DNA from: Coriaria nepalensis
Lineage: Eukaryota > Streptophyta > Magnoliopsida > Cucurbitales > Coriariaceae
Length of the DNA stretch: 64,000 bases
Direction of reading: 5' to 3'
Assembly: GCA_027186245.1 (NCBI GenBank)
Contig: CP114490.1
Location: 9,246,501-9,310,500 of the forward strand
How positions within the stretch are numbered: position 1 is the stretch's first letter; every line of letters starts with the position of its first letter. Position numbers and translations under genes: made by a program. This document shows, in pieces, positions 14,101-24,627 of this stretch. Under the pieces are notes generated by a model that did not search any database, was not told the origin of the DNA, and saw only the letters and a list, made by a program, of their open reading frames with translations.

Positions 14101-17100
14101 AAAAAATTCAAAGAATTCTATTATATGATTGAAAATCAGTTCCAAACACAAATCCAAGTTCTTAGAACCGATAATGGCAAAAAATACTTTAATTCAATCC
14201 CAAATGAGTTCTTGACAGAAAAAGACATGCTTCATCAGTCTACATGTTATGATACCCCTCAACAAAATAGGATAGCTGAAAGGAAAAATAGACATCTACT
14301 TCAAGTTACTAGATCAATCATGTTTACTATGGGGGTCCCTAAGTATCTATGGGGAAAGCAGTCCTTACAGCCACTTATCTTGTAAATAGAGTTCCCACTA
14401 AGGTACTGGAATATCAAACTCCTATAAACAAACTACTAGAAACATTTCCTCATATTCGGATATTTAACTCCTTATCTCCTAGAATTTTTTACTGGACAAT
14501 TTTTGTTCATATACACAAACACAATCGGTCAAAACTTGATCCTAGAGCTGAAAAGTGTGTCTTTGTAGGCTATTCTCCAAATCAAAAAGGTATAAATGTT
14601 ACCATCCTACATTAAAAAAATTCTTTGTGAGCATGGATGTGACTTTCTTTGAAGACACACCTTACTTTACCGAAAATTCTCTTCAGGGGGAGAGTAATTC
14701 TAGGATGGAAGATAATTTTTGGGAAACTTCAAATTCTTTACCTCTACCAGTTCTCGATATGCCTACTTAAAATGTCCCTCAATCTAGTAACCTATATGAT
14801 CCTTCCTTTCCTATAGTATCAAATGTTATAGACTTTTTGTCAGGGGGAGAAAAACTACGAACAGTGCAGCAACCTAAGTTGCTAGTTTACTCTCGGAGGA
14901 AGCAGATTCAGAATAAAGAACCTTAACCTCCTACCTACCAAAATGTCTATGTGGATGATGATCTTGTAAATGAAACAGGTATTACAGTTCCAAATGTTTC
15001 AAGTATTTCAAATCATCATGCTAAAGTTGTTTCTACAAATTCTGATCTCGATATCCCTATTACCCTTAGGAAAAAGATTCGTACTTGTACCATGCATCCT
15101 ATTGCTAAATATGTCTCCTATCATAGGTTATCTCCTAGCTATAGAATCTTTACTGCTAATCTATCCAGTGTTTCAATTCCAAAAGATATCCAGGAAGCAA
15201 TGAGTCAACCAGAATGGAAAATGGTTGTATTAGAAGAGATGAGAGCACTTGAAAAAAATGACACGTGGGAGATTATAAGCTTACCTAATGGAGGAAAAAC
15301 GGTAGGCTGCAAATGGGTGTTTACTATCAAGTACAATGCAGAAGGGAAGATTGAAAGATACAGGGCAAGGCTTCTGGCTAAAGGTTTCACACAAACCTAT
15401 GGAATAGATTACCAAGAGACATTTGTCCCGGTTGCTAAAGTAAATTCTATTAGAGTATTGCTTTCACTTGCTGCTAATCTTAAATGGCCTTTACAATAGC
15501 TAGATGTGAAAAATGCATTCCTTAATGGGGAATTAGAAAAGGAAGTGTTTATGGATTTACCACCTGATTTTGAAGGACATTATGGAACAAGGAAGATTTG
15601 CAAGTTAAGAAAGTCACTATACAGCCTAAAGCAATCACCTAGGGCATGGTTCGATCGCCTAACTAAGTCTCTAAAGGGTCGTGGATATCACCAAACTCAA
15701 GCAGATCATACGTTATTTGTTAAACATTTTAGGGATGGTAAGATTGTCATTCTCATTGTTTATGTGGATGATATGATCCTAACTGGAAGTGATGTAGATG
15801 AACTAGAAATGTTAAAGAAATTTCTGGCCATAGAATTTGAAATAAAAGACCTTGGATCTGTGAAGTATTTTTTGGGAATGGAATTTGCGAGATCTAAGAA
15901 AGGAATTTTTGTTTCTCAAAGGAAGTATGTACTTGACTTGCTTAAGAAAACAGGTTATCTTGGGTGCAAACCGGTTGAAACTCCTATGGAAGCAAACTTG
16001 AAGTTAGAGGCAGCAAATTCAGATAGGATGGTGAATAGGGAACAGTTTCAAACACTAGTGGGAAGACTCATCTACCTATCTCATACTAGGCCAGATATAG
16101 TGTTTGCAGTAAGTGTTGTGAGCCAATTCATGCACTCACCTGGAAAAGAACACTTTGATGCTGTTTACAGAATACTCAAGTATCTAAAAGGAAAACCAGG
16201 AAGAGGATTGCTATCTCAGAATCATAGACATGTCAGGATTGAAGCATTCACAAATGCTGACTGGGCAGGTAGTGTAACTGATAGAAGGTTTACCTTAGGC
16301 TATTGTACTTATGTTGGTGGAAATCTAGTAACTTGGAGAAGTAAAAAACAGAATGTAGTAGCTAGAAGTAGTGCAGAAGCCGAGTTTAGGGCAGTAACTC
16401 AAGGGATTTGTGAAATACTATGGCTGAAAAGGCTGCTTGAAGATTTAAAGTTCTCGAGTACTACTCCTATGACACTCTACTATGACAATAAAGCAGCTAT
16501 CAATATTGCTCATAATCCAGTTCAACATGATAGGACTAAACATGTGGAGATTGATAGACATTTCATTAAAGAGAAGTTGGAAGAAGGCATAGTGTGTATG
16601 CCGTATATTCCTACAGATCAATAAGTTGCAGATATATTTACTAAAGGACTACAAAAGATTCATTTCGACAAGTTGGTATGCAAGCTGGGTTTACTAGATA
16701 TCTTTGAACCAGCTTGAGGGGGAGTGTTGGAAATAAAAAAGATAATGTTAGGATTTGGTTAGAGAAATCTTATGAGAAATATTAGGAAGAGATATCTTAG
16801 AATATTTTCCTAAAGATATGAGATTGTAAATTAGTTGTTAAGATATTACCATAACTAGTCTAGGGTTTCTAGTGTATAAATACCCTATGTATGTAATCTG
16901 AAAATTACTAGAGCAATTTATTAAAAGTTTTCAGAAGTGATGTTACAAGGAGACCCTTTATGAAATCCTTGGTCTCTTTTAAGGCCATGCACCAAGCACT
17001 TAATCAACAAGGAGAAGGAGTGTTGTTGGAGTTTGGCAGCATCTCAGTAGAGATAGAAAACAATGGAAAAACTTCCCCATCTCGATTCAAGGGGTTCTTA

Positions 17101-20100
17101 ACATATTTCCAACAGTCTTTGAGGCACTTGGAGGGTTACTGCCACCTCGAAAACACAATCATGCCATTGTCCTTCACCTCGAGACTGCACCAGTAAATGT
17201 CCGCCTTTATCGCTACCTTCATATCCATTTTCTGGTCTGGTTTTACTCGTAAAGAAAAAGAATGGCAGTTGGAGGTTTTGCGTCGACTATTAGGCCTTGA
17301 ATAAGGTATAACACTACCGAACAACTTCCCCATTCTTGTTATAGACAAGCTATTGCATAAGGTACAAAGCAAGGCTTGTAGCAAAAGGTTTTACACAAAG
17401 TCTATAGAATTGACTATCAGGAAACATTTGCTCTAGTGGAAAAAATAAATTCAATCTGAGTTTTGTTATCGTTGGCTATGAATTTAAATTTGTCTTTACA
17501 TCAGCGAGATGTAAAAAATGTCTTCCTAACTGGGGATTTTTTAAGAGAAAGTTTTTACGAGCCTATCTCCTGGTTTCAAAGAAAGGATGGGTAAAAATAT
17601 CGTTTGTCAGTTAAATAAGTCGTTATATGTAATTAAGCAATCTCCAAGATAGTGGTTTGAATGTTTTGGGAAGGCTGTTAAGGGTCATGATTATTGTCAA
17701 AGTGAAGCTGATCATACTATGTTTTATACACATTTAGGAGAAGGAAAAATTGATATCTTGATTATTTATGTGGATGATATAATTATGACAAGAGACTATA
17801 CAACTCAATTGGAAGGACTAAAGAATAAACTTGTTGATGATTTTGAGATCAGAAACTTCGATGCTTTGAAGTACTTCCTCGGGATGGAGTTCGCTAGATC
17901 TAAAGAATGCATATTTGTAAATCAGCGCAAATATGTACTAGACTTGCTTGGTCAAATAGGTTTGCTTGGTGGCAATGCAGCTGAAACACCAATTGAACCT
18001 AACTTAAAACTACAGCCTTCTAAGACTAAGGATGTGGTGAAAAAGGAGCAACATCAAGGACTTATTGGAAGATTGATTTACTTGTCCCATACACGCCCGG
18101 ATATAGCTTTTTTAGTAAGCATGGTGAGTCAACTCATGTACTCACTAGGTCTGAAACACTTTGATGTGGTGTACAAAATATTTAGATACTTGAAGGAACT
18201 CTTGGAAAAGGTTTGATGTTTAAGAAACGTGAACACCAATAGGTTGAAGCCTACACTGATGCAAACTGGGTTGGAAGTGTAATTGACAAAAGGTCCACAT
18301 CAGGCTATTACACTTTTTTTGAGGAAAACTTGTTACTTGGTGAAGCAAGAAGCAAAATATGATGGCAAAGAGTAGTGCAAAACCTAAATTTAGATCAGTT
18401 GCTCATGGGATTTGCAAAGCAATATGGATTAAAAGACTATTAGAAGATTTGAAGATTTTTTATTCTTCACCTATGAAGATATACTGAACTTACAAGGCAA
18501 CAATTTCAATTGCCCATAATCCAATTCTTCATGACATAAACAAGTATACAGAAGTGGATAACCATTTTATTAAAGAAAGCTCGATCGTGGACTGATTTGA
18601 ACGCCATTTATACCAACTACCAACCAAGTCGCTGATATACTTACAAAGGGCTTGTACAAGAAGCAATTTGATAGCTTATTTGAAAAGCTAGCAATGGTGG
18701 ATATCTTCAAGCTAGCTTGAGGGGGAGTGATGAAGATTAGAAGATTTGAATAAGATATTACTTATTTTCTAGGAAATATGCTTTGAATAAGATATTACCT
18801 ATTTTCTAGGAAATATGCTAGCTGTATTACTTACTATAAATATAATAATTGTCTCCTAGAAATTAGGAATAGATAGTTTCCTATTTAGTAGTGCCCTTAT
18901 CTTTTCCCTATATAGAGAAAAGAACGTGAATACTCTAAAAAGTCGGGTTTTATAATAAGAGATTATTTTCATACTCTCTTTCTTCAATGTATTCAGAAAG
19001 CTGAAAGTACACCTTGCTGAAACTAAAAGAAACAAAAAGAAAGCAGAAATTGAGAGATGTAAGAAAAGCTTGGTCTAATTGCTTACTTTGCAAAAGAAAT
19101 ATGGTGTGAATTGCTTCAAGGTATATTGCAAAATCAAGTGGGATGGACCTTCCACGCTTTGCCTACAAGATATAAATACAAGTCGATAAACTAAAAAAAG
19201 TGAGCACAGCAATGAAAAGTATGGAATTTATGCCAAGCTACCTGTTCACATATCCAGGGGATCCATGAAAGCGTGTGCTGAAAGATGCTGACAGACAGCT
19301 TGATCTCTGGGTGTCTACAGAAGGCAATGCAAAGCATGCTAAGAGATGTTAACACAATATTTGGCCCTAGAGCTTCAGATGAGATGGGAGGAGCTTGTAG
19401 AACTTCCATAAACAAAGCAAGTGACGTATACATATTATAAGAATAATCCTCCTTGCTTTCCCGAGTAACGGTATGAGCAATCTTGTACTCCACAGGAGGA
19501 TTAGGACCATAACCCATAATTTCTTCTTTGACCTTTTTCCTTTTGTTCTTGAAAGAGTCACTATCATGAATAGGCCTCTTTTCTCCAACCCTCAAATTTT
19601 CACCCATTTTATTGAATGATGCTAATGAACTACCATTATTGGTTAGAAACCCTCCAACATGATGAGTATCAAGAATAGATAAAACTTCTTCAAAGCAGTC
19701 TATTAACATAAAGCAAGGCTCTGGAAAAGCAAGCATATCAATGAGGGTTTGAGGCTTCCATACATGAAGAGGACAAATTTTAGCAATCCGTGTGTATGCA
19801 TTGCATAATGCTACCTATAAAATACACAGATGAATGTGGGATTACTAATGGATTCCTTCAATAATTCAGTCACTCAAATCTTCAGCATCCAGAATAAAAT
19901 GGACATCTAAAAGGTAACGCAATTTGAATATGAAAGATAACCTTGAGCCTCTGGCTTTTAGTTCTTTGCATTGACCAAGCAAAAACACTGACTAAATCTG
20001 CAGCTGTTAGCTTGACAATATCGTCAGGGCAGTGGGAGTGTAGTGCCTCAAGACAATCTCCAATAGAGGAATCATAAGTTGTGTCTCTGCAAAGCATGTC

Positions 20101-22403
20101 CAACATTATTGAATATAGAAGGATATTAGGCACAAAAGAAAAAGGTTGAAGTACATTCCACGCAATGCTCTAAAGAGCAAACGCACAGAAGCTTCTAAAT
20201 AATAAAATAAATCAGCTGGGGTGATAGGACTTCCAACAACATATTCTAAAGAGCTGGATATACAAGAAAAATACAAGCTTTAAACATTGGAGCTTATACC
20301 TGAATATAGGAAGCCCTTCTTTGTCTTCATTTAGTATGGTTGATATTGAATGGATTAAATTTTGATGAGGAACGATATCATAATCTATTACTGATCCAAT
20401 GATACGTGCAAAGTCAAAGCAGGCCTTCCACAAAATTTTAACAATTAGAAAGAACTCATATAAGTATCCTATCAATAAACAGAGTAACTGCAGGAATGAT
20501 ATTGGTAAAAAAAAAAATTGCATTAACAAAGTCGTCCTTCTATAAAATGCTAGTTTGCAAAAATTGATACCCACCATATGCAAATCAGAGTCTCCATAGC
20601 ACAAGAAAGAACATGCAGCCGAAACATCTGACATGTGAATCAGTCCTGCCACATAAAGAGTTCCTTCAGCTACACATTTGCTGAGAAGCTTGATGATCCA
20701 AGTTGCAAGTGGTTGCCACCTCTTCTTTCCCATAACTTGAATCAAGACACCATTGCCATCTGCTAGGAGATCCGCAAGATGAGCAGGATCATCAAATACA
20801 CAGCAGGTAAAGGAGTCACAAAAACACCTCAAAGTCACTTGCGTATATTCATTGATGCTTGAATCACCAATGCAGAGAGATGTCACATACAAAAGATCTG
20901 CATGGATCGAAAATTTGCTTGATATTTCTAGAATCTTCAAATGATATTATGTTATAAATCACATTGACATTAAACTTTTTTTTTCTAGGTCCCTTTTTTG
21001 CAAATGATTTAGTTATTTCTATCTTTATTTAGTTGTCCTATTTAGGGTAGGGGCGTGGATTTCTCCAGGTGATCTTTTTGCTTACCTTCAAGGATTAACA
21101 TGGCATCAATGAAAAACTGACGGTAAGCATCTCTTGAGCCAGTACGAAGCAAGGATAAGAGGGATCCAACAGTTTCGAAAATTACTCCATGTCTCGCGCT
21201 GAAACAAAAGACAATATTCTTCACCCAACATGAGAAGATTAAATGAAACATGACCCTACTTGTCATAGATAAAGAAACATGCAGAAGAAAATATCCAATT
21301 AAAATTATTTTCAACACTCATGGCTGTGCATGCCATCCTCTCAATCTCCTCTTTGTTGATATTGTTGAACAATAAAAGGTACATAGCCATATAACCACCA
21401 AATCCTTTAAGAAACTTTGGCATCACCACAACACTATCCCACCCAAAATGTCTGTCTTTCTAAGGTTAGTCAAATAGAAATATAGCACGCCATACAAGAA
21501 TCGAAAGATAATTTATGTTCTGTTCTTACTCATACATATCTAACTACAAGTGCTGGTGATCTATGTGATAAGCACTTTAACGCTAGTAATGTCTTCAAAA
21601 ATTCTGTGAGAAAATGGCATCTTGCAGCATTATATTCCAAGGAAAGAAATAGCATGAAAATGTAGTTTGTTATACTCACATTTAGCTTCTAGGGTTAATA
21701 CAGGAAGGATAGATCACACCCTATAGCTTTTCAACAGGAGTTCAACTAAGATATCCAGTTATATATTGCAAGGAACAAAATGGTCATGCTTGGTGGACAA
21801 AATATCGAATTAAAAAAGGTAACTGATATTAACCTCATCTAAAGACCAAAAGAAACCAGTAAGATTAGCCATATACAATTCGGATAATAATTATAATTTG
21901 AGACGCCGAAAAGTGTATTGCATTACTCACTGGAAAGCAGGCTCTGCAAAGAAAGGCAATATCCGACCAACTACGGGCAGAATTGCACTGGCCTTTCCAT
22001 GGTAGAAAACCCCTGGAAAGTTCCTTGCAGTGTGGGATATGAGCTTCAACACAGCAATGACTTCTCTTTCGTTCGCTACAAGATGCAAGAGATGATAATC
22101 GGATTCACATTCTCCAGGGAAAATCGTAGAAAAATGATTAAATGAGAAATTAACGGCCATTTTGAAAGATTAAGCAAGATACGAAATTTCAAACTACTTT
22201 GCTCTCTCCTTCATCGGAAAATTAACGGAGGAGTAGAGAGAGAGACCTGACGGAGATGGAACGACATAGGCATGGAGGAGATTGGGGAGAACGGCACGGA
22301 ATCTGGCCTCCAAAGCGTCATCGCCTCCATGCCTAGGAGGAGTAGATGAAGAAGCTGCAATGCGCTCGCGGAGCTCGTGAACGAGGCTCGACAAGTTCGC
22401 CAT
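94..22403 (-). CDS. ATR: Serine/threonine-protein kinase ATR (PIKK family), 15 coding exons
   Basis: ATR senses RPA-coated single-stranded DNA in the nucleus and phosphorylates checkpoint targets. Coding exons read on the minus strand: 22403-22247, 22075-21931, 21198-21086, 20927-20575, 20424-20300, 20086-19942, 19814-19242, 19162-19087, 9204-8901, 8502-7243, 6726-3363, 3262-2702, 2174-1551, 1222-1028 and 261-94. All junctions are GT-AG and all phases agree, giving 8,163 bp, or 2,720 aa, close to the roughly 2,700 aa known for plant ATR. The protein starts MANLSSLVHELRER, as plant ATR does. The kinase loop GDRHGEN lies near residues 2557-2563 and the HVDF metal-binding motif near 2575-2578. 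The C-terminus KMYIWWMPWF is a canonical FATC end. Exon 11 alone is 3.36 kb. No internal stop is seen, so I call the gene intact despite about 9.4 kb of retroelement in intron 8. Exon borders were placed by eye from splice consensus, phase and family similarity. Confidence 0.95.
3363..6726 (-). other. ATR: ATR giant exon 11: UME domain and most of the FAT domain
   Basis: One uninterrupted 3,364-bp exon encodes about residues 1084-2205. The early part (ISQVCAALIPFLEKD and following) matches the UME helical domain of ATR-type kinases. The later part, from about the segment EPTSVQRHSDVLNCLL onward, is the FAT repeat region that wraps the kinase. It is bounded by the acceptor TTTACAG at 6727 and a donor at 3361-3362. 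The reading frame is fully open, which supports an active gene under constraint. Confidence 0.9.
9601..9752 (+). repeat. 5' LTR of the outer copia element
   Basis: About 152 bp, starting TGTTGAAGAT and ending CTCCA just before the primer-site-like sequence. It shares the block around cctagaaattaggaatagat with the 3' LTR at 18728-18986, but lacks three blocks present there. Confidence 0.7.
11955..12163 (+). repeat. 5' LTR of the inner copia element
   Basis: 209 bp, TG...CA ends, with a TATA-like gtataaatac near 12104. By eye it differs from the 3' LTR (16725-16933) at 5 positions, about 97.6% identity. Confidence 0.93.
12164..12175 (+). promoter_or_regulatory. Primer binding site of the inner copia element
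   Basis: TGGTATCAGAGC directly abuts the 5' LTR. It is complementary to the 3' end of plant initiator methionine tRNA, the usual copia primer. Confidence 0.9.
16725..16933 (+). repeat. 3' LTR of the inner copia element
   Basis: 209 bp, preceded by the polypurine tract ttgagggggag (16714-16724) and followed by the target duplication gaagt. Confidence 0.93.
18728..18986 (+). repeat. 3' LTR of the outer copia element
   Basis: About 259 bp, directly after the polypurine tract gaggggga. It is longer than the 5' LTR because of a tandem duplication of about 37 bp near its start (aataagatatta...ggaaatatgc occurs twice) and two further insertions. Such unequal LTRs point to an old, rearranged element. 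Confidence 0.7.
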
Positions 22404-22411
22404 TCCTCATG

Positions 22412-22432
22412 CTCTCTCTCTCTCTCTCTCTC
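22412..22432. repeat. (CT)n microsatellite in the ATR 5' region
   Basis: About 10 CT/TC units just upstream of the ATR start codon at 22401-22403. Read in the gene's direction it is a GA tract, common in plant 5' leaders. Confidence 0.85.
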
Positions 22433-22433
22433 G

Positions 22434-24627
22434 TTATATCAATCTCTTCCCTCCAACTCTGCAAATAAAAGCTTTTTGAAAGTCTCGACTCAGAAACTTT
22501 GGACACGGTGCGGTGGGATTGTCTTGCGCCAGTTCATACTTAGATTCACTTTGGGCTAGTTTAGAATTCGTTAGGAAGTGCTTCAAAAATTGTTTACAAG
22601 TCATAAGTAGTACATCGTTATTTCAATAATTGATTTGCTAGATAGACCTCTTTTCGTCTTTCTGAATACATGACCTCAAAATTCATAATTACAAGAGAAA
22701 AGAAAAAAGAGATAAAAATATATATAATATTGGAAAAGAATAAAATAATCTTAAAATCAAATCTTAAAACAACAGTCTTCTTTCTTCTTTTATCTTCTCA
22801 CCCACGAACTAGAGAACCAGACTTCCTTCTTCTTCCCTCTTCATCATTAACAATCTCAATCTTCTTCTTCATCAAGCCAATAGCAAAAATCGAGGTCTTC
22901 TTCATCTTACCAATGTTAATGTCTCTTTTATTTTCTTCTTCTTCATCGTTTTTTTTTCTTTTCTTCTTCTTTGCAACTAAATTCTTCTTTCTCTTTATTG
23001 TAGCCATCAAACTAGCACGACTATCAATGCATAATGAAGAATGCTCTTGAGAAGATCAAATTCGTAAGGTGTGAATTTCTAATTAAAGTTAGGATTTGAT
23101 TTTGATGAAATTTGATAAATAAATAAAAAAAAGTTACGATTTGATTTGTTTTGTCTGTAAAATTTATGATTTTGAAAATTTCTTGATCTCAGTCTAAATT
23201 TACTTGATTACGGACTGAGATCACGGTTTGAACATGCAATTTCGGATTAAGATGAATTATGATCTCAACTTAAAATCCTAGAATGAAATCATAGTTCATC
23301 TCAATCTAAAATCTATAATTTTAGACTAAGAATATAATTTATCTTAATATGAAATCCTATTTAAAATATTGTGTAACTCTATCTTAAATTAAAATGAGTT
23401 TATCCTCTAAAAAAGCATTCCACATAAAGTCATATAACTAAACAACCCATATAAGAATGTTTAGTAAAAATAAGTGTTAAAGTAGATTATGTGTTTGGTG
23501 TATTTTAGGGGAAATTAAGATGAAATCCAAATTTTGACATGATTATATACAAACCTTTTTTACTATAATAAATATTATAATTTGAAATTTTAATTATAAT
23601 AAATCCCTTAATTTCATACAAAAGAATTTAGTATTCAAAAAATTTTCCCAAATGAAAAATTTTCTCTTACTTTTTTTCACATGATTTTATTTTCATCGTT
23701 TTAACTCACTTCGTTACTTTAATTCAAAATTTTAATTCCTTCAGTATCACCCCCACTAATCCCTTAGCTGCCACCATCGCTGATCACTACCATAAGAAAT
23801 TTTCTAAAATTATAAATTTGACAAATTAAAAATTTTATCGCAATACAACTTGAGAAGTCATACAAATCATAGGTAACCTTCACTTTCTTAATTTAACAAT
23901 TCCATTTTTAAATAGACTAAAATGAACATGAACTTTCTTCCGAGATAAATTCAAATGATGAAGCTAGAATGTTGCGGTTGACTAGAAGAAAATTGAAGCA
24001 ACCATTTTAGAAAACTAAACAAATTGAAGAAGAAGAAAGAAGATCGACATTGCTTATGAAAGAAAAATGAAGCAAGCATATCAAACTCATATCGAAGCTA
24101 GAGGGATTGGTCCTCTGACCAGTGAACTGAGACTGAGAAGTAAGCTATAAATAGATGAACAAGATCGCAACTACTTATAAACAGTAGAAATCTAGGCAAC
24201 TGGTCCGAAAATATGTATAGACCTTCAAATGGATTGATCTTTGTCGGCAAGGTGAAGATTTTTGTAGGGTAAAAAGAAGAAGAAAAAAATGCATGTTTGG
24301 CTATGGCATCGACTTAAACAAAATCAACGAAAGATGGAGAAGGAAAAACGAGATAACAACTGAAAAACGATGATGTTCTCTTTTTTTACTTTGCGAAGTG
24401 AGTGCTAAAACACTAACTCTCGCATTTTTCGGATCTCGAATATCAAAGTCATCATTTACCAAAGTCGGCAATGTGAATCACTAACTCTCACGTTGTTTCT
24501 TAGTGGAAAACATTTATTTTGGAGTTTAAAGATTTAATTTGTTGGGGATATGAATTGGTATTACAAGTTTTGGGGGTTTGGACTAGTTTGACTTATTTTC
24601 GGCGGGTAAAAAGTTTTTGACTTTTTA
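22434..24627. other. Intergenic region upstream of ATR
   Basis: It is AT-rich, with a polypyrimidine block rich in TTC (about 22775-22990) whose open frames are low-complexity. The ATR promoter should lie in the first few hundred bases. I see no other gene here. Confidence 0.6.

Larger units (their letters stand above)
11955..16933 (+). mobile_element. Inner Ty1/copia retrotransposon, full length, recently inserted, inactivated
   Basis: The 4,979-bp element has two 209-bp LTRs, a perfect target-site duplication gaagt (11950-11954 and 16934-16938), a tRNA-Met primer site (TGGTATCAGAGC at 12164) and a polypurine tract before the 3' LTR. The order is gag (12434-13177), protease (IIDFGASDHMT near 13390), GAG-pre-integrase with HxxxH and CxxC (13800-13910), integrase core (14000-14600), reverse transcriptase (15190-16100; VYVDDM near 15757) and RNase H (16240-16670). 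That order is typical of copia. Nonsense codons at 12782-12784, 13508-13510 and 15497-15499 and frameshifts near 13660, 14040 and 14370 break the polyprotein, so it cannot move on its own. Confidence 0.92.
10880..17358 (+). mobile_element. Ty3/gypsy internal segment (gag C-term, protease, RT start), split by a copia insertion
   Basis: Two pieces, about 10880-11954 and 16934-17358, make about 1.5 kb of gypsy sequence without LTRs. The first encodes the gag end (CEQLLALKQD near 10950, TFVNGLKED near 11050, IMDLAQRVEDRDN near 11110), a zinc-knuckle relic (CYRCDKK near 11420) and a gypsy-type aspartic protease (VLIDCGATHNFIS near 11650). The second holds the protease-RT linker and RT start (KKKNGSWRFCVDY near 17255-17290). 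It passes straight into copia RT coding sequence (YKARLVAKGFTQ) near 17359. Several stops are present. Confidence 0.75.
9601..18986 (+). mobile_element. Outer Ty1/copia retrotransposon, chimeric and interrupted
   Basis: The left part (9601 to about 10880) has an LTR, a degenerate initiator-Met primer site (cggtatcagag at 9753), a copia gag (residues such as YNSLKRVWQDLD-like text near 10180-10260), a CCHC knuckle near 10550-10610 and the protease start (IIDSSASNHM near 10830). The right part (about 17359-18700) has copia reverse transcriptase with IIYVDD near 17760-17780, LSHTRPDIAF, and RNase H. Integrase and the N-terminal RT are missing, replaced by gypsy sequence. Stops and frameshifts are frequent, so the element is dead. 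No clear target-site duplication is seen (flanks ataat and atgta). Confidence 0.8.
9205..19086 (-). other. ATR intron 8, expanded by nested retrotransposons
   Basis: The donor follows phase-1 exon 8 (19087) and the acceptor TATTTAG precedes exon 9 (9204). Joining exon 8 directly to exon 9 gives a gapless match in length to the plant ATR segment between LLQ and KLPWTH. About 9.4 of the 9.9 kb is retroelement, all in the opposite orientation to ATR. Native intron sequence is limited to roughly 9205-9600 and 18987-19086. Confidence 0.85.

Noticed and set aside
22670..23050. 126-aa Ser/Phe-rich protein
   Set aside because: Low-complexity translation of a TTC-rich tract with no family similarity.
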